A DNA stretch of 59,459 bases. Source: Limnohabitans sp. Rim8 (GTDB lineage Bacteria > Pseudomonadota > Gammaproteobacteria > Burkholderiales > Burkholderiaceae_C). Location: NCBI GenBank assembly GCA_945897795.1, contig CAMDFT010000010.1, forward strand, positions 1 through 59,459. The letters are read 5' to 3'. The position numbers were made by a program, and so were the translations under genes. Below are positions 44,349 through 55,351 of the stretch, piece by piece; the first letter of the stretch is position 1; each line of letters opens with the position of its first letter. The notes below the pieces were generated by a model. It had not been told where the DNA came from. It saw nothing but the letters and a program-made list of their open reading frames with translations, and did no database searches.

Positions 44349-46265
44349 TCAGGCCGCCGTGGTAGCGGGTTCAGGCTGGACGACCGAAGAGCCATCACCG
44401 CTGTTGCCGCCAGATGGGGGCGTACGGGGTGTAAAGTCCTTGGGGGGCAATGGATCACGGCCCGCCATGATGTCAGCGATTTGGTCTTTGTCGATGGTTT
44501 CCCACTCGAGCAAGGCTTTGGCCATCGCGTGCATTTGGGCGCTGTGCTCCTCAATCAAACGACGGGCCAAGCTGTACTGCTCGTCAATGATGCGGCGTAC
44601 CTCCAAGTCCACCTTTTGCATGGTGGCTTCGCTCATGTTGGTGGTCTTGGTGACCGAACGGCCGAGAAACACTTCGCCTTCGTTTTCAGCATAAACCATG
44701 GGGCCAAGGGCATCGGTCATGCCATAACGCATGACCATGTCGCGGGCAATGGAGGTGGCACGCTCGAAATCGTTGCTGGCACCCGTGGTCATCTGGTTCA
44801 TGAACACTTCTTCGGCAATGCGCCCACCAAACAGCATGCTGATCTGGTTGAGCATGAACTCCTTGTCGAAGCTGTAGCGGTCTTTCTCGGGCAAGCTCAT
44901 CGTCACGCCCAAGGCTCGGCCGCGGGGAATAATGGTGACCTTGTGGACCGGATCACACTTGGGCAGCAGATTGCCGATGAGGGCGTGACCCGCTTCGTGA
45001 TAAGCCGTGTTGCGCCGCTCTTCCTCGGGCATGACCATGCTCTTGCGCTCGGGACCCATCAGGATCTTGTCCTTGGCTTTTTCGAAGTCGACCATCTCCA
45101 CCACGCGGGCGTTGCGACGTGCCGCCATCAAGGCCGCTTCGTTGCAAAGGTTGGCCAGATCAGCACCGCTCATGCCAGGCGTGCCCCTGGCGATCACAGC
45201 CGCATTCACGTCTTGGCCGATAGGCACTTTGCGCATGTGCACGTTGAGGATTTGCTCGCGCCCACGGATGTCGGGCAAGGTCACATAGACCTGACGGTCA
45301 AAACGTCCGGGGCGCAGCAAGGCAGCGTCCAGAATATCCGGACGGTTGGTGGCCGCCACAACGATCACGCCCAGATTGGTTTCAAAGCCGTCCATCTCCA
45401 CCAGCATCTGGTTGAGGGTTTGCTCGCGCTCGTCGTTGCCGCCGCCCAGGCCTGCGCCACGCTGACGACCGACCGCATCAATTTCGTCAATGAAAATGAT
45501 GCAAGGTGCGTTCTTTTTGGCGTTTTCGAACATGTCGCGAACACGGGAAGCACCCACACCCACAAACATCTCGACAAAATCAGAACCAGAGATACTGAAA
45601 AACGGCACTTTGGCTTCACCTGCGATGCTTTTGGCCAGCAGGGTCTTACCGGTTCCAGGAGGCCCCACCAACAGCAAGCCACGGGGAATGCGACCGCCCA
45701 GCTTCTGGAAACGTTGAGGGTCCTTCAGGAAGTCAACCACCTCTTTGACTTCTTCCTTGGCTTCATCACAACCAGCCACGTCCGCAAAAGTGGTGTTGTT
45801 GTTGTTTTCGTCCATCATGCGGGCCTTGGACTTGCCAAAACTGAACGCACCACCTTTGCCACCGCCTTGCATCTGGCGCATGAAATAGACCCAAACACCG
45901 ATCAAAAGCAGCATCGGACCCCAGCTGACCAGCAAGGTCATGAGCAAGGAGCCCTCTTCGCGTGGCTTGACATCGAACTTGATGCCACTGCTGATCAGGT
46001 CGCCCACCAGACCGCGATCGAGATAAGTCGCTGTGGTTTTGATGCGGCGGTCATCGTTGGTGATGGCCACAATTTCAGTGCCACCAGGGCTCTCGGAAAT
46101 GGTGGCACTCTTGATCCGGTTACTGCGAACCTCTTCCAGGAAATCCGAATAGCCAATGGCATTAGCACCTGCGACGCCACGGTTGTCAAATTGCTTGAAC
46201 AAGGTGAACAGCACCATGGCAATCACCATCCAGACGGCAATTTTGGAAAACCAAGGGTTATTCAA
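44349..46265 (-). CDS. ftsH: ATP-dependent zinc metalloprotease FtsH, TTG start
   Basis: FtsH is the inner-membrane AAA+ protease that degrades membrane and regulatory proteins, including LpxC and sigma-32 in E. coli. The 638-residue protein has a first membrane helix (about 5-24), a periplasmic domain, a second helix (about 106-128), Walker A GPPGTGKT (201-208), the second region of homology near 300-325 and the zinc site HEAGH (423-427). A Gly/Ser/Pro-rich tail ends it. The TTG at 46265 has GGAG six bases upstream and gives [13 protein letters not shown], the beta-proteobacterial start. A TTG four codons earlier would contain that ribosome site. The spacing after rlmE (107 bp) may hold a promoter. 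Confidence 0.97.
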   Translation of the reverse strand: MNNPWFSKIAVWMVIAMVLFTLFKQFDNRGVAGANAIGYSDFLEEVRSNRIKSATISESPGGTEIVAITNDDRRIKTTATYLDRGLVGDLISSGIKFDVKPREEGSLLMTLLVSWGPMLLLIGVWVYFMRQMQGGGKGGAFSFGKSKARMMDENNNNTTFADVAGCDEAKEEVKEVVDFLKDPQRFQKLGGRIPRGLLLVGPPGTGKTLLAKSIAGEAKVPFFSISGSDFVEMFVGVGASRVRDMFENAKKNAPCIIFIDEIDAVGRQRGAGLGGGNDEREQTLNQMLVEMDGFETNLGVIVVAATNRPDILDAALLRPGRFDRQVYVTLPDIRGREQILNVHMRKVPIGQDVNAAVIARGTPGMSGADLANLCNEAALMAARRNARVVEMVDFEKAKDKILMGPERKSMVMPEEERRNTAYHEAGHALIGNLLPKCDPVHKVTIIPRGRALGVTMSLPEKDRYSFDKEFMLNQISMLFGGRIAEEVFMNQMTTGASNDFERATSIARDMVMRYGMTDALGPMVYAENEGEVFLGRSVTKTTNMSEATMQKVDLEVRRIIDEQYSLARRLIEEHSAQMHAMAKALLEWETIDKDQIADIMAGRDPLPPKDFTPRTPPSGGNSGDGSSVVQPEPATTAA

Positions 46266-46271
46266 GAGAGG

Positions 46272-46275
46272 CTCC
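46272..46275 (-). promoter_or_regulatory. Ribosome binding site supporting the ftsH TTG start
   Basis: GGAG on the minus strand, six bases before the TTG at 46265. Confidence 0.7.
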
Positions 46276-46372
46276 AATCGAAAAAAAATTGACTTTCTCT
46301 ATTCTAGGCCTGCCAGACGCCTTGGCTACCCCTTCCAGAGGTTTGGCCCTCTAAAAGCTGGGAATTAATGCA

Positions 46373-47035
46373 TCAGGCCCCTTGAATCAGGCCCATTCCC
46401 ACCAAAAAAGTCTCCGAAGATTTATCCCGGGAGGATTTGGGCTTGATCGGCTTGACCACCTTGAAGGTCTCCTTGAACATCTTGACGATCTGGCCATAGC
46501 CACTGCCGTGAAAGACCTTGACCACCAAAGCGCCCTGCGGCTTCATGTGGTTTTGCGCAAACTCCACGGCCAGTTCGATCAAATGCGCCACCCTCGCAGC
46601 GTCCGACGATTCGATGCCCGACAAATTGGGGGCCATGTCGGACACCACCACGTCGGCCTGCCGCCCTTGCAATGCCGCCTCCAGCAGGGCCGAAACCTCG
46701 TTTTCGCGAAAATCCCCCAGAATGAACTGAACCCCCTCCACGGGCTCCATGGGCAGAATGTCCAGAGCGATGATGCAGCCATTGAGTTCGCCCACGGCCG
46801 CACCATCGGGTGACAAGCGGCGGCGCAAGTACTGACTCCAAGCGCCGGGGGCAGAGCCCAGGTCCACCACCAAATGGCCGGGCCTGATCAGGCCCAAGTT
46901 TTCGTCGATTTCCTTGAGCTTGTAAGCCGCCCGCGCTCGGTAACCCTCTTTCAGGGCCAGTTTCACGTAGGTGTCGTTGACGTGGTCGTTCAACCACGCT
47001 TTGTTGACCTTTTTACTTTTAGTTTTGACTTTCAT
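46373..47035 (-). CDS. rlmE: 23S rRNA (uridine-2'-O)-methyltransferase RlmE (FtsJ)
   Basis: RlmE methylates U2552 in the 23S rRNA A-loop late in 50S assembly. The 220-residue protein has the basic N-terminus ([18 protein letters not shown]), [15 protein letters not shown] with the first catalytic Lys, the SAM motif [27 protein letters not shown] and [10 protein letters not shown]. The K-D-K-E set is present. The ATG at 47035 has AGGAAG seven bases upstream; an upstream in-frame start would overlap yhbY. It sits upstream of ftsH, the classic ftsJ-ftsH pair. Confidence 0.97.
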   Translation of the reverse strand: MKVKTKSKKVNKAWLNDHVNDTYVKLALKEGYRARAAYKLKEIDENLGLIRPGHLVVDLGSAPGAWSQYLRRRLSPDGAAVGELNGCIIALDILPMEPVEGVQFILGDFRENEVSALLEAALQGRQADVVVSDMAPNLSGIESSDAARVAHLIELAVEFAQNHMKPQGALVVKVFHGSGYGQIVKMFKETFKVVKPIKPKSSRDKSSETFLVGMGLIQGA

Positions 47036-47066
47036 TCTTTTGCTTCCTTGCGGGGATAATACGGGG

Positions 47067-47540
47067 ATGCCCCAAATACAACTCACACCTGCCGAGCGCA
47101 AAGTTTTTCGCGCTGATGCCCATCACCTGGATCCGGTCGTCATGATCGGCGGCGATGGCCTGACCCCCGCCGTCGTCAAGGAAACCGAATCGGCCCTGAA
47201 CGCGCATGGACTGATCAAGATCCGTGTGCTGGGCGATGACCGTGCTGCGCGTGAAGCCATGTTCGCCCAACTGGCCGATCAACTCAGCGCCGCGCCCATC
47301 CAGCACATCGGCAAACTGTTAATCCTCTGGCGACCTCAGCCTGAAAAGATCAAGGAAACCGATGAAGACCGCAAAGCAGGTCCTCGAGATTTCAAAATTC
47401 TGAAATACAGCTCACGCGGTGGTCAACGCCCTGAAGTCAAAACCGTTCGCGTGCTGGGCAATCAACGTCTTGCCGCTGGGGGGCAAATCAAGCGGGCCAA
47501 ACCCAAGCAAAAATCGGTCAAAAAAGGTCGTCAAGACTGA
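47067..47540 (+). CDS. yhbY: YhbY family CRM-domain RNA-binding protein
   Basis: A CRM-domain protein associated with pre-50S ribosomes in E. coli. Residues 1 to about 97 contain the fold: [49 protein letters not shown] (both split by me) and the GKLLILWRP end. The remaining 60 residues form a basic, probably disordered tail ending [13 protein letters not shown], longer than the 97-residue E. coli protein. Only 31 bases separate its ATG from the divergent rlmE ATG. A GATAAT hexamer ends seven bases before the ATG, so the transcript may be leaderless. A start at 46971 is rejected because it lies inside rlmE. Confidence 0.93.
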   Translation: MPQIQLTPAERKVFRADAHHLDPVVMIGGDGLTPAVVKETESALNAHGLIKIRVLGDDRAAREAMFAQLADQLSAAPIQHIGKLLILWRPQPEKIKETDEDRKAGPRDFKILKYSSRGGQRPEVKTVRVLGNQRLAAGGQIKRAKPKQKSVKKGRQD

Positions 47541-47608
47541 GGGGCGAACTGCCCGCATCGGGCTGGCACCGCCAACACAGGCCGTTAGACAACGGCCTTT
47601 GTTTTGCC

Positions 47609-48085
47609 TCAAACGTAAGATACGCCCACGATTTCATAACGGCGTACACCACCAGGGGCCTGCACTTCGGCCACATCGCCCTCTTCCTTGCCAATTAAGG
47701 CCCGCGCAATGGGACTGCTGATGTTGATCAATCCCAGCTTCAAATCAGCCTCATCCTCACCCACGATCTGGTAGGTCACAGCCTCACCCGAGCTCTGGTC
47801 TTCCAACTCGACGGTGGTGCCAAACACCACGCGGCCACCCGCATCGACCGAGGTCGGATCGATGATCTGCGCAGCCGACAACTTGCCTTCAATTTCCTGG
47901 ATACGGCCTTCTACAAAGCCTTGGCGGTCTTTGGCTGCATCGTATTCGGCGTTCTCGCTCAGGTCGCCCTGGGCTCGGGCTTCGGCAATGGCCTGAATGA
48001 CGCCGGGGCGGTCCACCGTTTTGAGGCGGTGCAACTCCTCCTTGAGTTTTTCAGCACCACGTTTGGTGATCGGGATGGTTGACAT
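47609..48085 (-). CDS. greA: Transcription elongation factor GreA
   Basis: GreA rescues backtracked RNA polymerase by stimulating transcript cleavage in the active site. The 158-residue protein has the N-terminal coiled-coil ([22 protein letters not shown], with acidic residues at the tip in [21 protein letters not shown]) and the FKBP-like C-domain ([29 protein letters not shown]). Both parts are close to the E. coli sequence in length. It follows carB by 102 bp, a region holding a strong hairpin. It is convergent with yhbY. Confidence 0.98.
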   Translation of the reverse strand: MSTIPITKRGAEKLKEELHRLKTVDRPGVIQAIAEARAQGDLSENAEYDAAKDRQGFVEGRIQEIEGKLSAAQIIDPTSVDAGGRVVFGTTVELEDQSSGEAVTYQIVGEDEADLKLGLINISSPIARALIGKEEGDVAEVQAPGGVRRYEIVGVSYV

Positions 48086-48106
48086 GTTGGGTTCTCCAAA
48101 AGCAAA

Positions 48107-48132
48107 CCGCCGAGCGTGGAGACTCGGCGGTC
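48107..48132 (-). terminator. Hairpin between carB and greA (terminator or greA leader attenuator)
   Basis: ACCGCCGAG and CTCGGCGGT are perfect nine-base arms with an eight-base loop, followed on the minus strand by a T-rich TTTGCTTTT. It ends 21 bases before the greA ATG. A second, shorter hairpin (GCACCC/GGGTGC, 48153-48170) lies nearer carB. Confidence 0.65.
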
Positions 48133-48187
48133 ATTGTCAGTATTATGCCCTGCACCCGGTTCAGGGTGCGGGTCTAAAAGCAAGGGT

Positions 48188-51100
48188 TCAGGCTGCCAGC
48201 TGGGCGTGCATTTCCTGGATAGAAATCACGCCCAACTGGTCCATGTACTTCATGCCCTCAACAGCCGCTTCGGCACCTGCGATGGTTGTGAAGGTGGTGA
48301 CACGGTTGAGTAAGGCAGAGGTGCGGATGTGGCGCGAGTCGGCAATCGCGTTGCGACGCTCTTCGACGGTGTTGATGACCAGCACAATCTCGTTGTTCTT
48401 GATCATGTCCACGATGTGCGGACGGCCTTCGGTGACCTTGTTCACAATGGCACAAGGAACGCCCGCTTCGGTGATCGCGCTGGCAGTTCCTTTGGTCGCC
48501 ACCAGCGCAAAGCCTTGAGCAACCAACTGACGCGCCACTTCGATGGCGCGCGCCTTGTCATTGTTCTTGACCGAAATGAAAACCTTGCCCGATGGCGTGC
48601 CATCGGCCTTGGTGGGGCGTGGCAGTTTGGTGCCTGCACCCAACTGGCTCTTCACAAAAGCTTCGCCGAAGGTCTTGCCCACGCCCATCACTTCACCTGT
48701 GGACTTCATTTCGGGGCCAAGGATCGTGTCCACACCGGGAAACTTCACAAACGGGAACACCGCTTCTTTCACGCTGAAATATGGAGGCGTAACCTCTTTG
48801 GTGATACCTTGCGACGCGAGTGTTTGACCCGCCATGCAACGCGCAGCCACCTTGGCCAGCTGAATGCCCGTGGCTTTAGACACGAAAGGCACGGTGCGTG
48901 AGGCGCGGGGGTTGACTTCCAGCACGTAGATCACGTCTTGGCCATCCACATGCTGGATGGCGAACTGCACGTTCATCAAACCCACGACGTTCAATGCGCC
49001 TGCCATCGCTGCGGATTGACGCTTGATTTCGTTCACAGTCTCGGCTGACAAAGAATAAGGCGGCAAGGAGCAAGCCGAGTCACCGCTGTGCACACCCGCT
49101 TGTTCGATGTGTTCCATTACGCCGCCGATGAAGGTCTTGCCTTCAGGGTCGCGCAGGCAGTCCACATCGCACTCGATGGCGTCGTTCAGGAAACGGTCCA
49201 ACAGCACGGGCGAGTCGTGCGACACCTTGACCGCTTCGCGCATGTAACGCTCGAGGTCACGTTGTTCGTGCACGATTTCCATGGCACGGCCACCCAACAC
49301 ATAGCTGGGGCGCACCACCAAGGGGTAACCCAAGGCTGCGGCTTTTTCCAAGGCTTCGGGTTCGGTGCGTGCTGTGGCGTTGGGGGGTTGGCGCAGACCA
49401 AGGTCTTGCAGCAATTTCTGGAAACGCTCGCGGTCTTCGGCCGCGTCGATCATGTCAGGGCTGGTGCCGATGATGGGCACGCCTGCGGCTTCCAAGTCCA
49501 GAGCCAATTTCAAAGGCGTTTGACCACCGTATTGAACGATCACGCCAGTAGGCTTTTCTTTATCAACGATTTCGAGCACATCTTCCAAAGTGACGGGCTC
49601 AAAGTACAAACGGTCCGAGGTGTCGTAGTCTGTCGACACGGTCTCGGGGTTGCAGTTGACCATGATGGTTTCGTAACCGTCTTCGCGCATGGCCAAGGCG
49701 GCGTGCACGCAGCAGTAGTCGAACTCAATGCCTTGGCCGATGCGGTTCGGACCACCACCCAAGACCATGATCTTCTTATTGGTCGTGGGTTCGGCTTCGC
49801 ACTCACCGTCTCCATTGCCTTCGTAGCACGAGTACATGTAAGCGGTGTCGGTGGAGAACTCGGCCGCGCAGGTGTCCACGCGTTTGTACACGGGGCGAAT
49901 GTTCAAGGCATGGCGACGGGCGCGCACCACATGCTCGGTGGTCTTGAGCAATTTGGCCAAGCGACGGTCCGAGAAGCCTTTCTTCTTGAGCGCACGCAAT
50001 TCATCGGCCGTGACCGCGTCCAGCGTTGTAGTTTCAAGCTCCAGCTCGATCTTCACGATCTCTTCGATCTGCACCAAGAACCAAGGGTCGATCTTGGTCA
50101 AGGCAAACACCTCGTCCACGCTCAAGCCCATGGCAAAGGCATCGCCCACGTACCAGATGCGCTCAGGACCGGGCTCGCCCAGTTCTTTCTCGAGCACTTC
50201 GCGGTCTTGGGTTTTCTCGTTCATGCCGTCCACGCCGACTTCCAGACCGCGCAGGGCTTTTTGGAAGGACTCTTGGAAGGTGCGCCCCATGGCCATCACC
50301 TCGCCCACCGATTTCATTTGGGTGGTCAAGCGGCTGTCGGCTGTGGGGAATTTCTCAAACGCAAAACGTGGGATCTTGGTGACCACGTAATCGATCGAAG
50401 GCTCGAACGAGGCAGGCGTGGCACCGCCCGTGATGTCGTTGCGCAGCTCGTCGAGTGTGTAACCCACAGCCAGCTTGGCCGCGACTTTGGCAATCGGGAA
50501 ACCCGTGGCTTTAGATGCCAATGCCGATGAACGCGACACGCGTGGGTTCATCTCAATGACAACCATGCGGCCGTCTTGGGGGTTGATCGAGAACTGCACG
50601 TTGGAGCCGCCAGTGTCCACACCAATTTCACGCAAAACGGCCAAAGAGGCGTTGCGCAGGATCTGGTATTCCTTGTCGGTCAGCGTCTGGGCAGGGGCCA
50701 CGGTGATGGAGTCACCGGTGTGCACGCCCATGGGGTCCAAGTTTTCGATCGAACACACGATGATGCAGTTGTCCGCCTTGTCGCGCACCACTTCCATCTC
50801 GTACTCTTTCCAGCCGAGCAAAGACTCTTCAATCAACAACTCGGTGGTGGGCGATGCTTCCAGGCCGCGTTTGCAAATGGTCTCGAACTCTTCAGGGTTG
50901 TAGGCAATGCCGCCGCCCGTGCCGCCCAGTGTGAAGCTGGGGCGAATGACTGTTGGGAAACCCAAAGTCTTTTGCACGTCCCACGCTTCTTCCATGCTGT
51001 GGGCAATGCCCGAGCGCGCGGAACCCAGACCAATTTTGGTCATGGCGTCTTTGAACTTCAGGCGGTCTTCGGCTTTGTCGATGGCTTCGGGCGTTGCACC

Positions 51101-51448
51101 GATCAACTCGACCTTGTACTTTTCCAGCACGCCGTTGTGCCACAAGTCCAAAGCGCAGTTCAGAGCGGTCTGGCCACCCATGGTGGGCAAAATCGCATCG
51201 GGGCGCTCTTTGGCGATGATCTTCTCGACCGTTTGCCAAGTGATGGGCTCGATGTAAGTGACATCGGCCGTGGCCGGGTCGGTCATGATCGTGGCAGGGT
51301 TGCTGTTGATCAAGATGACTTTGTAGCCCTCTTCACGCAAGGCTTTGCAGGCCTGCACGCCGGAGTAGTCGAACTCGCAAGCCTGACCAATGATGATCGG
51401 GCCAGCGCCAATGATGAGGATGCTTTTGAGGTCGGTGCGCTTTGGCAT
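48188..51448 (-). CDS. carB: Carbamoyl-phosphate synthase large subunit
   Basis: CarB makes carbamoyl phosphate from bicarbonate, ammonia (from CarA) and two ATP, for pyrimidines and arginine. The 1086-residue protein has the two homologous ATP-grasp halves: [30 protein letters not shown] (split) opens the first and [19 protein letters not shown] the second. [13 protein letters not shown] and [14 protein letters not shown] mark the phosphate loops. An oligomerisation domain lies around 405-550 and a C-terminal MGS-like allosteric domain starts near 945. It is separated from carA by one base. Confidence 0.98.
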   Translation of the reverse strand: MPKRTDLKSILIIGAGPIIIGQACEFDYSGVQACKALREEGYKVILINSNPATIMTDPATADVTYIEPITWQTVEKIIAKERPDAILPTMGGQTALNCALDLWHNGVLEKYKVELIGATPEAIDKAEDRLKFKDAMTKIGLGSARSGIAHSMEEAWDVQKTLGFPTVIRPSFTLGGTGGGIAYNPEEFETICKRGLEASPTTELLIEESLLGWKEYEMEVVRDKADNCIIVCSIENLDPMGVHTGDSITVAPAQTLTDKEYQILRNASLAVLREIGVDTGGSNVQFSINPQDGRMVVIEMNPRVSRSSALASKATGFPIAKVAAKLAVGYTLDELRNDITGGATPASFEPSIDYVVTKIPRFAFEKFPTADSRLTTQMKSVGEVMAMGRTFQESFQKALRGLEVGVDGMNEKTQDREVLEKELGEPGPERIWYVGDAFAMGLSVDEVFALTKIDPWFLVQIEEIVKIELELETTTLDAVTADELRALKKKGFSDRRLAKLLKTTEHVVRARRHALNIRPVYKRVDTCAAEFSTDTAYMYSCYEGNGDGECEAEPTTNKKIMVLGGGPNRIGQGIEFDYCCVHAALAMREDGYETIMVNCNPETVSTDYDTSDRLYFEPVTLEDVLEIVDKEKPTGVIVQYGGQTPLKLALDLEAAGVPIIGTSPDMIDAAEDRERFQKLLQDLGLRQPPNATARTEPEALEKAAALGYPLVVRPSYVLGGRAMEIVHEQRDLERYMREAVKVSHDSPVLLDRFLNDAIECDVDCLRDPEGKTFIGGVMEHIEQAGVHSGDSACSLPPYSLSAETVNEIKRQSAAMAGALNVVGLMNVQFAIQHVDGQDVIYVLEVNPRASRTVPFVSKATGIQLAKVAARCMAGQTLASQGITKEVTPPYFSVKEAVFPFVKFPGVDTILGPEMKSTGEVMGVGKTFGEAFVKSQLGAGTKLPRPTKADGTPSGKVFISVKNNDKARAIEVARQLVAQGFALVATKGTASAITEAGVPCAIVNKVTEGRPHIVDMIKNNEIVLVINTVEERRNAIADSRHIRTSALLNRVTTFTTIAGAEAAVEGMKYMDQLGVISIQEMHAQLAA

Positions 51449-51449
51449 G

Positions 51450-52613
51450 TTATTTCGCCTCCATCAGGTGGATGAAGCGGTCAAAGAGGTAAGCAATGTC
51501 GTGTGGGCCAGGTGATGCCTCGGGGTGCCCCTGAAAGCAGAACGCGGGCTTGTCGGTTCGGGCCAAGCCCTGCAAAGTGCCGTCAAACAAGGACACGTGT
51601 GTGGCTCGCAAATTGGCGGGCAATGTCTTTTCGTCCACTGCAAAACCGTGGTTCTGGCTGGTGATGGACACGCGGCCGGAGTCGAGGTCTTTTACAGGGT
51701 GGTTGGCACCATGGTGTCCAAACTTCATCTTGAAAGTTTTCGCGCCGCTGGCCAAGGCCATGATTTGGTGACCCAAGCAAATGCCGAAGGTAGGAATGCC
51801 GGTTTCGATCAGCTCAGCAGCCGCTGCAATCGCGTAGTCACAAGGTTGTGGGTCGCCAGGGCCGTTGGACAAGAAGATGCCGTCAGGCTTGTGCTTGAGC
51901 ACTTCTGCGGCTGGCGTCTTGGCGGGCACCACAGTGACTTTGCAGCCGCGCTCGGCCAGCATGCGCAAGATGTTCTTCTTGACGCCAAAGTCGTACGCGA
52001 CCACATGGAACTTGGGCGCTGTCAAGTTGCCGTAGCCTTGGCCCAAAGTCCACTCGGTTTGTGTCCACTCGTACGACTTGGACACGGTGACTTTTTGCGC
52101 CAGATCGAGGCCAGCCATATTGGGCGCGCCTTTGGCAGCGGCCACAGCTTGGTCGATGACCGCTTGCGTGACTTCTTGGCCTTTGGCCAAACCCACGATG
52201 GCACCATTTTGGGCACCCTTTGTGCGCAAAATGCGGGTCAACTGGCGCGTGTCGATGTTGGCAATCGCGACCGTACCTGCATCGATCAGATAAGCGGAAA
52301 GGGTTTGGCTCGAGCGGAAGTTGCTCGCGATCAAAGGCAAGTCTTTGATGATCAAGCCAGCGGCATGGACTTGGTCGGCTTCGATGTCTTCCAAGTTGAC
52401 GCCATAGTTGCCGATGTGCGGGTACGTCAAAGTGACGATCTGCTGGCAGTAGCTGGGGTCGGTGAGGATTTCCTGGTAGCCGGTGAGCGAGGTGTTGAAC
52501 ACCACTTCGCCGACTGTGGAGCCGGTGGCTCCAATCGAGTTGCCGATAAAGACCGTGCCGTCTGCGAGCGCCAAGATGGCGGGGGGGAAAGTTCCCTGAA
52601 GAGACAAAAGCAC
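51450..52613 (-). CDS. carA: Carbamoyl-phosphate synthase small subunit, GTG start
   Basis: CarA hydrolyses glutamine and channels ammonia to CarB. The 387-residue protein has the N-terminal small-subunit domain ([21 protein letters not shown]) and a class I glutamine amidotransferase domain with catalytic Cys279 (FGICLGHQI), His363 and Glu365 (QGHPEAS). The GTG at 52613 has GGAG six bases upstream and gives the family start; an in-frame ATG 12 codons earlier would run through that site. A seven-G run at 52581-52587 lies early in the gene, but the frame is intact. First gene of carAB. Confidence 0.97.
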   Translation of the reverse strand: MLLSLQGTFPPAILALADGTVFIGNSIGATGSTVGEVVFNTSLTGYQEILTDPSYCQQIVTLTYPHIGNYGVNLEDIEADQVHAAGLIIKDLPLIASNFRSSQTLSAYLIDAGTVAIANIDTRQLTRILRTKGAQNGAIVGLAKGQEVTQAVIDQAVAAAKGAPNMAGLDLAQKVTVSKSYEWTQTEWTLGQGYGNLTAPKFHVVAYDFGVKKNILRMLAERGCKVTVVPAKTPAAEVLKHKPDGIFLSNGPGDPQPCDYAIAAAAELIETGIPTFGICLGHQIMALASGAKTFKMKFGHHGANHPVKDLDSGRVSITSQNHGFAVDEKTLPANLRATHVSLFDGTLQGLARTDKPAFCFQGHPEASPGPHDIAYLFDRFIHLMEAK

Positions 52614-52619
52614 TGGGTT

Positions 52620-52623
52620 CTCC
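52620..52623 (-). promoter_or_regulatory. Ribosome binding site supporting the carA GTG start
   Basis: GGAG on the minus strand, six bases before the GTG at 52613. Confidence 0.7.
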
Positions 52624-52740
52624 GGAATAGTTCGGGTACGCCTCAGCACTCACCAGAGATGTGATCTCTTTTTGGCTGCTTGTTCGAGGATTGGGCCTGG
52701 GATGGACTGTGGCGTACAGGTTGATGCGGGAAAGCCCACC

Positions 52741-52746
52741 ATTATA
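52741..52746 (-). promoter_or_regulatory. Candidate -10 element of carAB
   Basis: A perfect TATAAT on the minus strand, 128 bases upstream of the carA start, in the 200-bp gap after the RNA methyltransferase gene. The matching -35 is poor. Confidence 0.45.
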
Positions 52747-52813
52747 GCTGAGGACTAGTTGAAAACCCTGAGAAATCACGCGCCCTGCCCCTGTGGCTTG
52801 GCCGAAAATGGGC

Positions 52814-53587
52814 TCAGGGACCCGCTGTTGCGCTGGCGTGCAGGCAAATGGCCGCTGCCGTGGCCACATTGAGCGATTCTTCTCCGCCTGGCTGGGCAAT
52901 GCGCACTTGGTGCCGGGCCATGGCCATCAGGCTGGCGCTGACGCCCTGCCCTTCGTGTCCAAAAACCCAGGCACACTTTTGGGGCAAATCACCCGCTTTC
53001 AGCAAGGCGTGCAAAAACGGCCCCTCGTGCGAGCTGGTGGTCAGCAAGGGCACCAGCAAAGTGGCCACATCGGCCTCACTGAGCGCCTCGACCAGTCGCA
53101 GGCCAAAATGCGCCCCCATGCCCGCGCGCAGCACCTTGGGCGCCCACAAGGCCGCCGTGCCCTTGATGGCCAGCACCTGGCGGTAACCAAAAGCCGAGGC
53201 ACAGCGCAAGATGGCCCCCACATTGCCCGCGTCCTGCAATCGGTCCAGCACCACCGTGGGTGCATCCGGCAGCACCTCATGCGCGGCTTGCCATGCCACC
53301 ACAAAACCCATGCGGGCCGGTGACTCCAAGCCACTCAAGCTGGCAAACAAGGCATCGGGCACGACAAACACCTTATCGGTCAGCCCCAGCCATTGTTCGC
53401 CCTGCTCGGCTTGAAACGACTCGGTCAGCACCACCTGCAGAGGGCGCACGCCGCGCTCCAGCACCGCGCGGCACAGGTGATCGCCCTCCAGCCAGAACTG
53501 CCCCGCCTTGCGGTAAGCCGTGCTGTCTTGGGCCAAACGCCGCCAGGCTTTGAGCTGTGGGTTCTCCCGGGAGCTGATCGATTTCAT
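52814..53587 (-). CDS. TrmH/SpoU family RNA 2'-O-methyltransferase
   Basis: A 257-residue SPOUT enzyme. It has a short N-terminal substrate-binding domain (about 1-95; [27 protein letters not shown]) of the L30e-like type. The knotted SAM domain follows with all three SpoU motifs: [21 protein letters not shown] (split), [11 protein letters not shown], and [20 protein letters not shown]. The exact rRNA or tRNA target is not evident; the layout resembles RsmB-unrelated TsnR/RlmB-like methyltransferases. Its ATG overlaps the rnhB stop by four bases, so it belongs to the lpx-rnhB operon as its last gene. Confidence 0.92.
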   Translation of the reverse strand: MKSISSRENPQLKAWRRLAQDSTAYRKAGQFWLEGDHLCRAVLERGVRPLQVVLTESFQAEQGEQWLGLTDKVFVVPDALFASLSGLESPARMGFVVAWQAAHEVLPDAPTVVLDRLQDAGNVGAILRCASAFGYRQVLAIKGTAALWAPKVLRAGMGAHFGLRLVEALSEADVATLLVPLLTTSSHEGPFLHALLKAGDLPQKCAWVFGHEGQGVSASLMAMARHQVRIAQPGGEESLNVATAAAICLHASATAGP

Positions 53588-54201
53588 CGCACACTCCTGG
53601 CCACCGGGGCAAATGTCATGCGGTGGCAGTCCGCCGGGCCATGGGCTTGCAAAGCGGCCAGATGCTGCGCTGTGCCATAGCCCTTGTGTTGGTCAAACCC
53701 ATACAAAGGGTACTGTTGGTGCATGGCTTGGCACAAGCGGTCACGGTGCACCTTGGCCAAAATCGAAGCGGCTGAGATGGCGGGCACCAGCGCATCGCCT
53801 TTGACAATGGCTTCAGCCTGCATGGGCAGCAAGGGCAAGCGGTTGCCATCGACCAGCACCAGTTTGGGCGGCAGGCGCAGACCCTCCACGGCCCGCTTCA
53901 TGGCCAACAGCGTGGCTTGCAAGATGTTGAGTTGGTCAATTTCTTGGACCGAAGCCTCGGCAATGGCGCAGCACAAGGCACGCGCCCGGATCTCGTCAAA
54001 CAAGGCCTCACGGCGCTTGGCCGTGAGTTTTTTGGAATCGTTCAGCCCGCGAATCGGGTTCAGATCGTCCAGGATCACAGCGGCTGCAACCACCGGGCCC
54101 GCCAATGGCCCGCGCCCGGCTTCATCCACACCCGCCATCAAGCCGGAGACGTGAAAAAGCAAGGCCGATTGCTCAGCGCGAGAGGACTTTTTCGAGGGCA
54201 T
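53584..54201 (-). CDS. rnhB: Ribonuclease HII
   Basis: RNase HII cuts RNA in RNA/DNA hybrids and single ribonucleotides in DNA. The 205-residue protein has [22 protein letters not shown] (split) with Asp26-Glu27, [19 protein letters not shown] with Asp118, and KVHRDRL with Asp154, making the acidic catalytic set. I place the start at the ATG at 54201, which overlaps the lpxB 3' end by 29 bases; longer in-frame extensions read through lpxB in another frame. It is coupled to the downstream methyltransferase gene. Confidence 0.96.
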   Translation of the reverse strand: MPSKKSSRAEQSALLFHVSGLMAGVDEAGRGPLAGPVVAAAVILDDLNPIRGLNDSKKLTAKRREALFDEIRARALCCAIAEASVQEIDQLNILQATLLAMKRAVEGLRLPPKLVLVDGNRLPLLPMQAEAIVKGDALVPAISAASILAKVHRDRLCQAMHQQYPLYGFDQHKGYGTAQHLAALQAHGPADCHRMTFAPVARSVR

Positions 54202-55351
54202 GGGTTGAGAGCTGGGCTGTGTCACGTTGTAAAGCCAGGTGCAATTGTTGAAAACGAGACTGCAAGGCGTCCACCCGGTCAGGCGCGGACAACCAGGCCA
54301 GACAAGCCTGGGCCAAGGCCTCGGGTGTGCAGCGGTCCTGCAAAAATTCGGGCACCACAAAGTCCTCGCTCAGGATGTTGGGCAATCCCACCCAAGGCTG
54401 CAGCTGCTGGCGCTTCATGATTTGCCAGCTGAGCCAGTTCATGTGGTAGCCAATGACCATAGGTCGCTTGAACAATGCAGCCTCCAAAGTAGCTGTGCCA
54501 CTGGCGATCAAGGTCACATCGCAGGCGGCCAACACCGCGTGCGATTGGCCCGCCACGATCTGCAAACCTGGCAAGCCTCCTTGATTCTGAACCTGCGCCT
54601 CAATGGCACGCATCAATCCATGCGCAGCGGGCAAGACAAATTGCAGATGTGGCTGGCGCTGTTGCATGAGCTGCGCCGCACGGATGAAACGCGGGGTCAT
54701 GTGCTCGATTTCCGAGCGTCGGCTGCCGGGCAACAAGGCCACCACGGGCCGCTCTTGATCCAGGCCCAGCAAAGCCCTGGCCGCTTGGCGATCGGGCCGC
54801 ATGGCGATCGTGGACGCAATCGGGTGGCCGACATAGGTCGCCTCTATGCCTGCGCGCGCCAGCAACTCAGGCTCAAACGGAAAGATGCACAGCATGTGGT
54901 CCACACTGCGGCGAATTTTTTCAATGCGCTCAGGACGCCAAGCCCAGACCGATGGGCACACAAAATGCACCGTTGGAATACCCGCCGATTTGAGCTGCGC
55001 TTCCAAGGCCAGGTTGAAGTCGGGTGCATCGACGCCAATGAAAACGTCGGGTGGCGCAGCCAGCAATCGCTGCTGGAGTTGCGCGCGGATGGCGACAATG
55101 CCCCGGTAGTGGCGCAGCACCTCCACATAACCCCGAACCGCCAGCCGCTCATGCGGCCACCAAGCATCAAAACCCAAGGCGGTCATGCGAGGACCGCCGA
55201 TGCCATGGCCCTGCGCTTGTGGCCATCGCTCGCGCAAACCCTGCATCAACAAACTGGCCAGCAAATCTCCCGAAGCCTCCCCTGCCACCATGGCAAAGGA
55301 CAAAGCCCCCGAAGGGGCTGTCTGCGCTGCGCTGAAATGGGTGTCGGTCAA
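54173..55351 (-). CDS. lpxB: Lipid-A-disaccharide synthase, probable TTG start
   Basis: LpxB condenses UDP-2,3-diacylglucosamine with lipid X at the inner membrane, the first disaccharide step of lipid A synthesis. The protein shows [57 protein letters not shown] and [14 protein letters not shown]. Start choice: a TTG at 55351 overlaps the lpxA stop (TTGA), typical of coupled genes, and gives 392 residues. Another TTG nine codons upstream (55378) lies inside lpxA. No ATG precedes the conserved region at a sensible place. E. coli LpxB has 382 residues. Confidence 0.95.
   Translation of the reverse strand: MTDTHFSAAQTAPSGALSFAMVAGEASGDLLASLLMQGLRERWPQAQGHGIGGPRMTALGFDAWWPHERLAVRGYVEVLRHYRGIVAIRAQLQQRLLAAPPDVFIGVDAPDFNLALEAQLKSAGIPTVHFVCPSVWAWRPERIEKIRRSVDHMLCIFPFEPELLARAGIEATYVGHPIASTIAMRPDRQAARALLGLDQERPVVALLPGSRRSEIEHMTPRFIRAAQLMQQRQPHLQFVLPAAHGLMRAIEAQVQNQGGLPGLQIVAGQSHAVLAACDVTLIASGTATLEAALFKRPMVIGYHMNWLSWQIMKRQQLQPWVGLPNILSEDFVVPEFLQDRCTPEALAQACLAWLSAPDRVDALQSRFQQLHLALQRDTAQLSTHALEKVLSR

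Noticed and set aside
44232-46292. A 686-codon open frame on the plus strand opposite ftsH
   Set aside because: FtsH on the minus strand is unmistakable. The opposite frame is His/Gln/Val-rich, as usual for antisense of GC-rich genes, and has no family resemblance.
46971-47066. An N-terminal extension of YhbY with a hydrophobic, membrane-like stretch
   Set aside because: The extension is the antisense of the rlmE start and is not part of the CRM family. The ATG at 47067 gives the normal N-terminus.
52581-52587. Seven-G run near the start of carA as a frameshift or phase-variation site
   Set aside because: The carA frame is intact on both sides and the start is well supported; nothing suggests variation.
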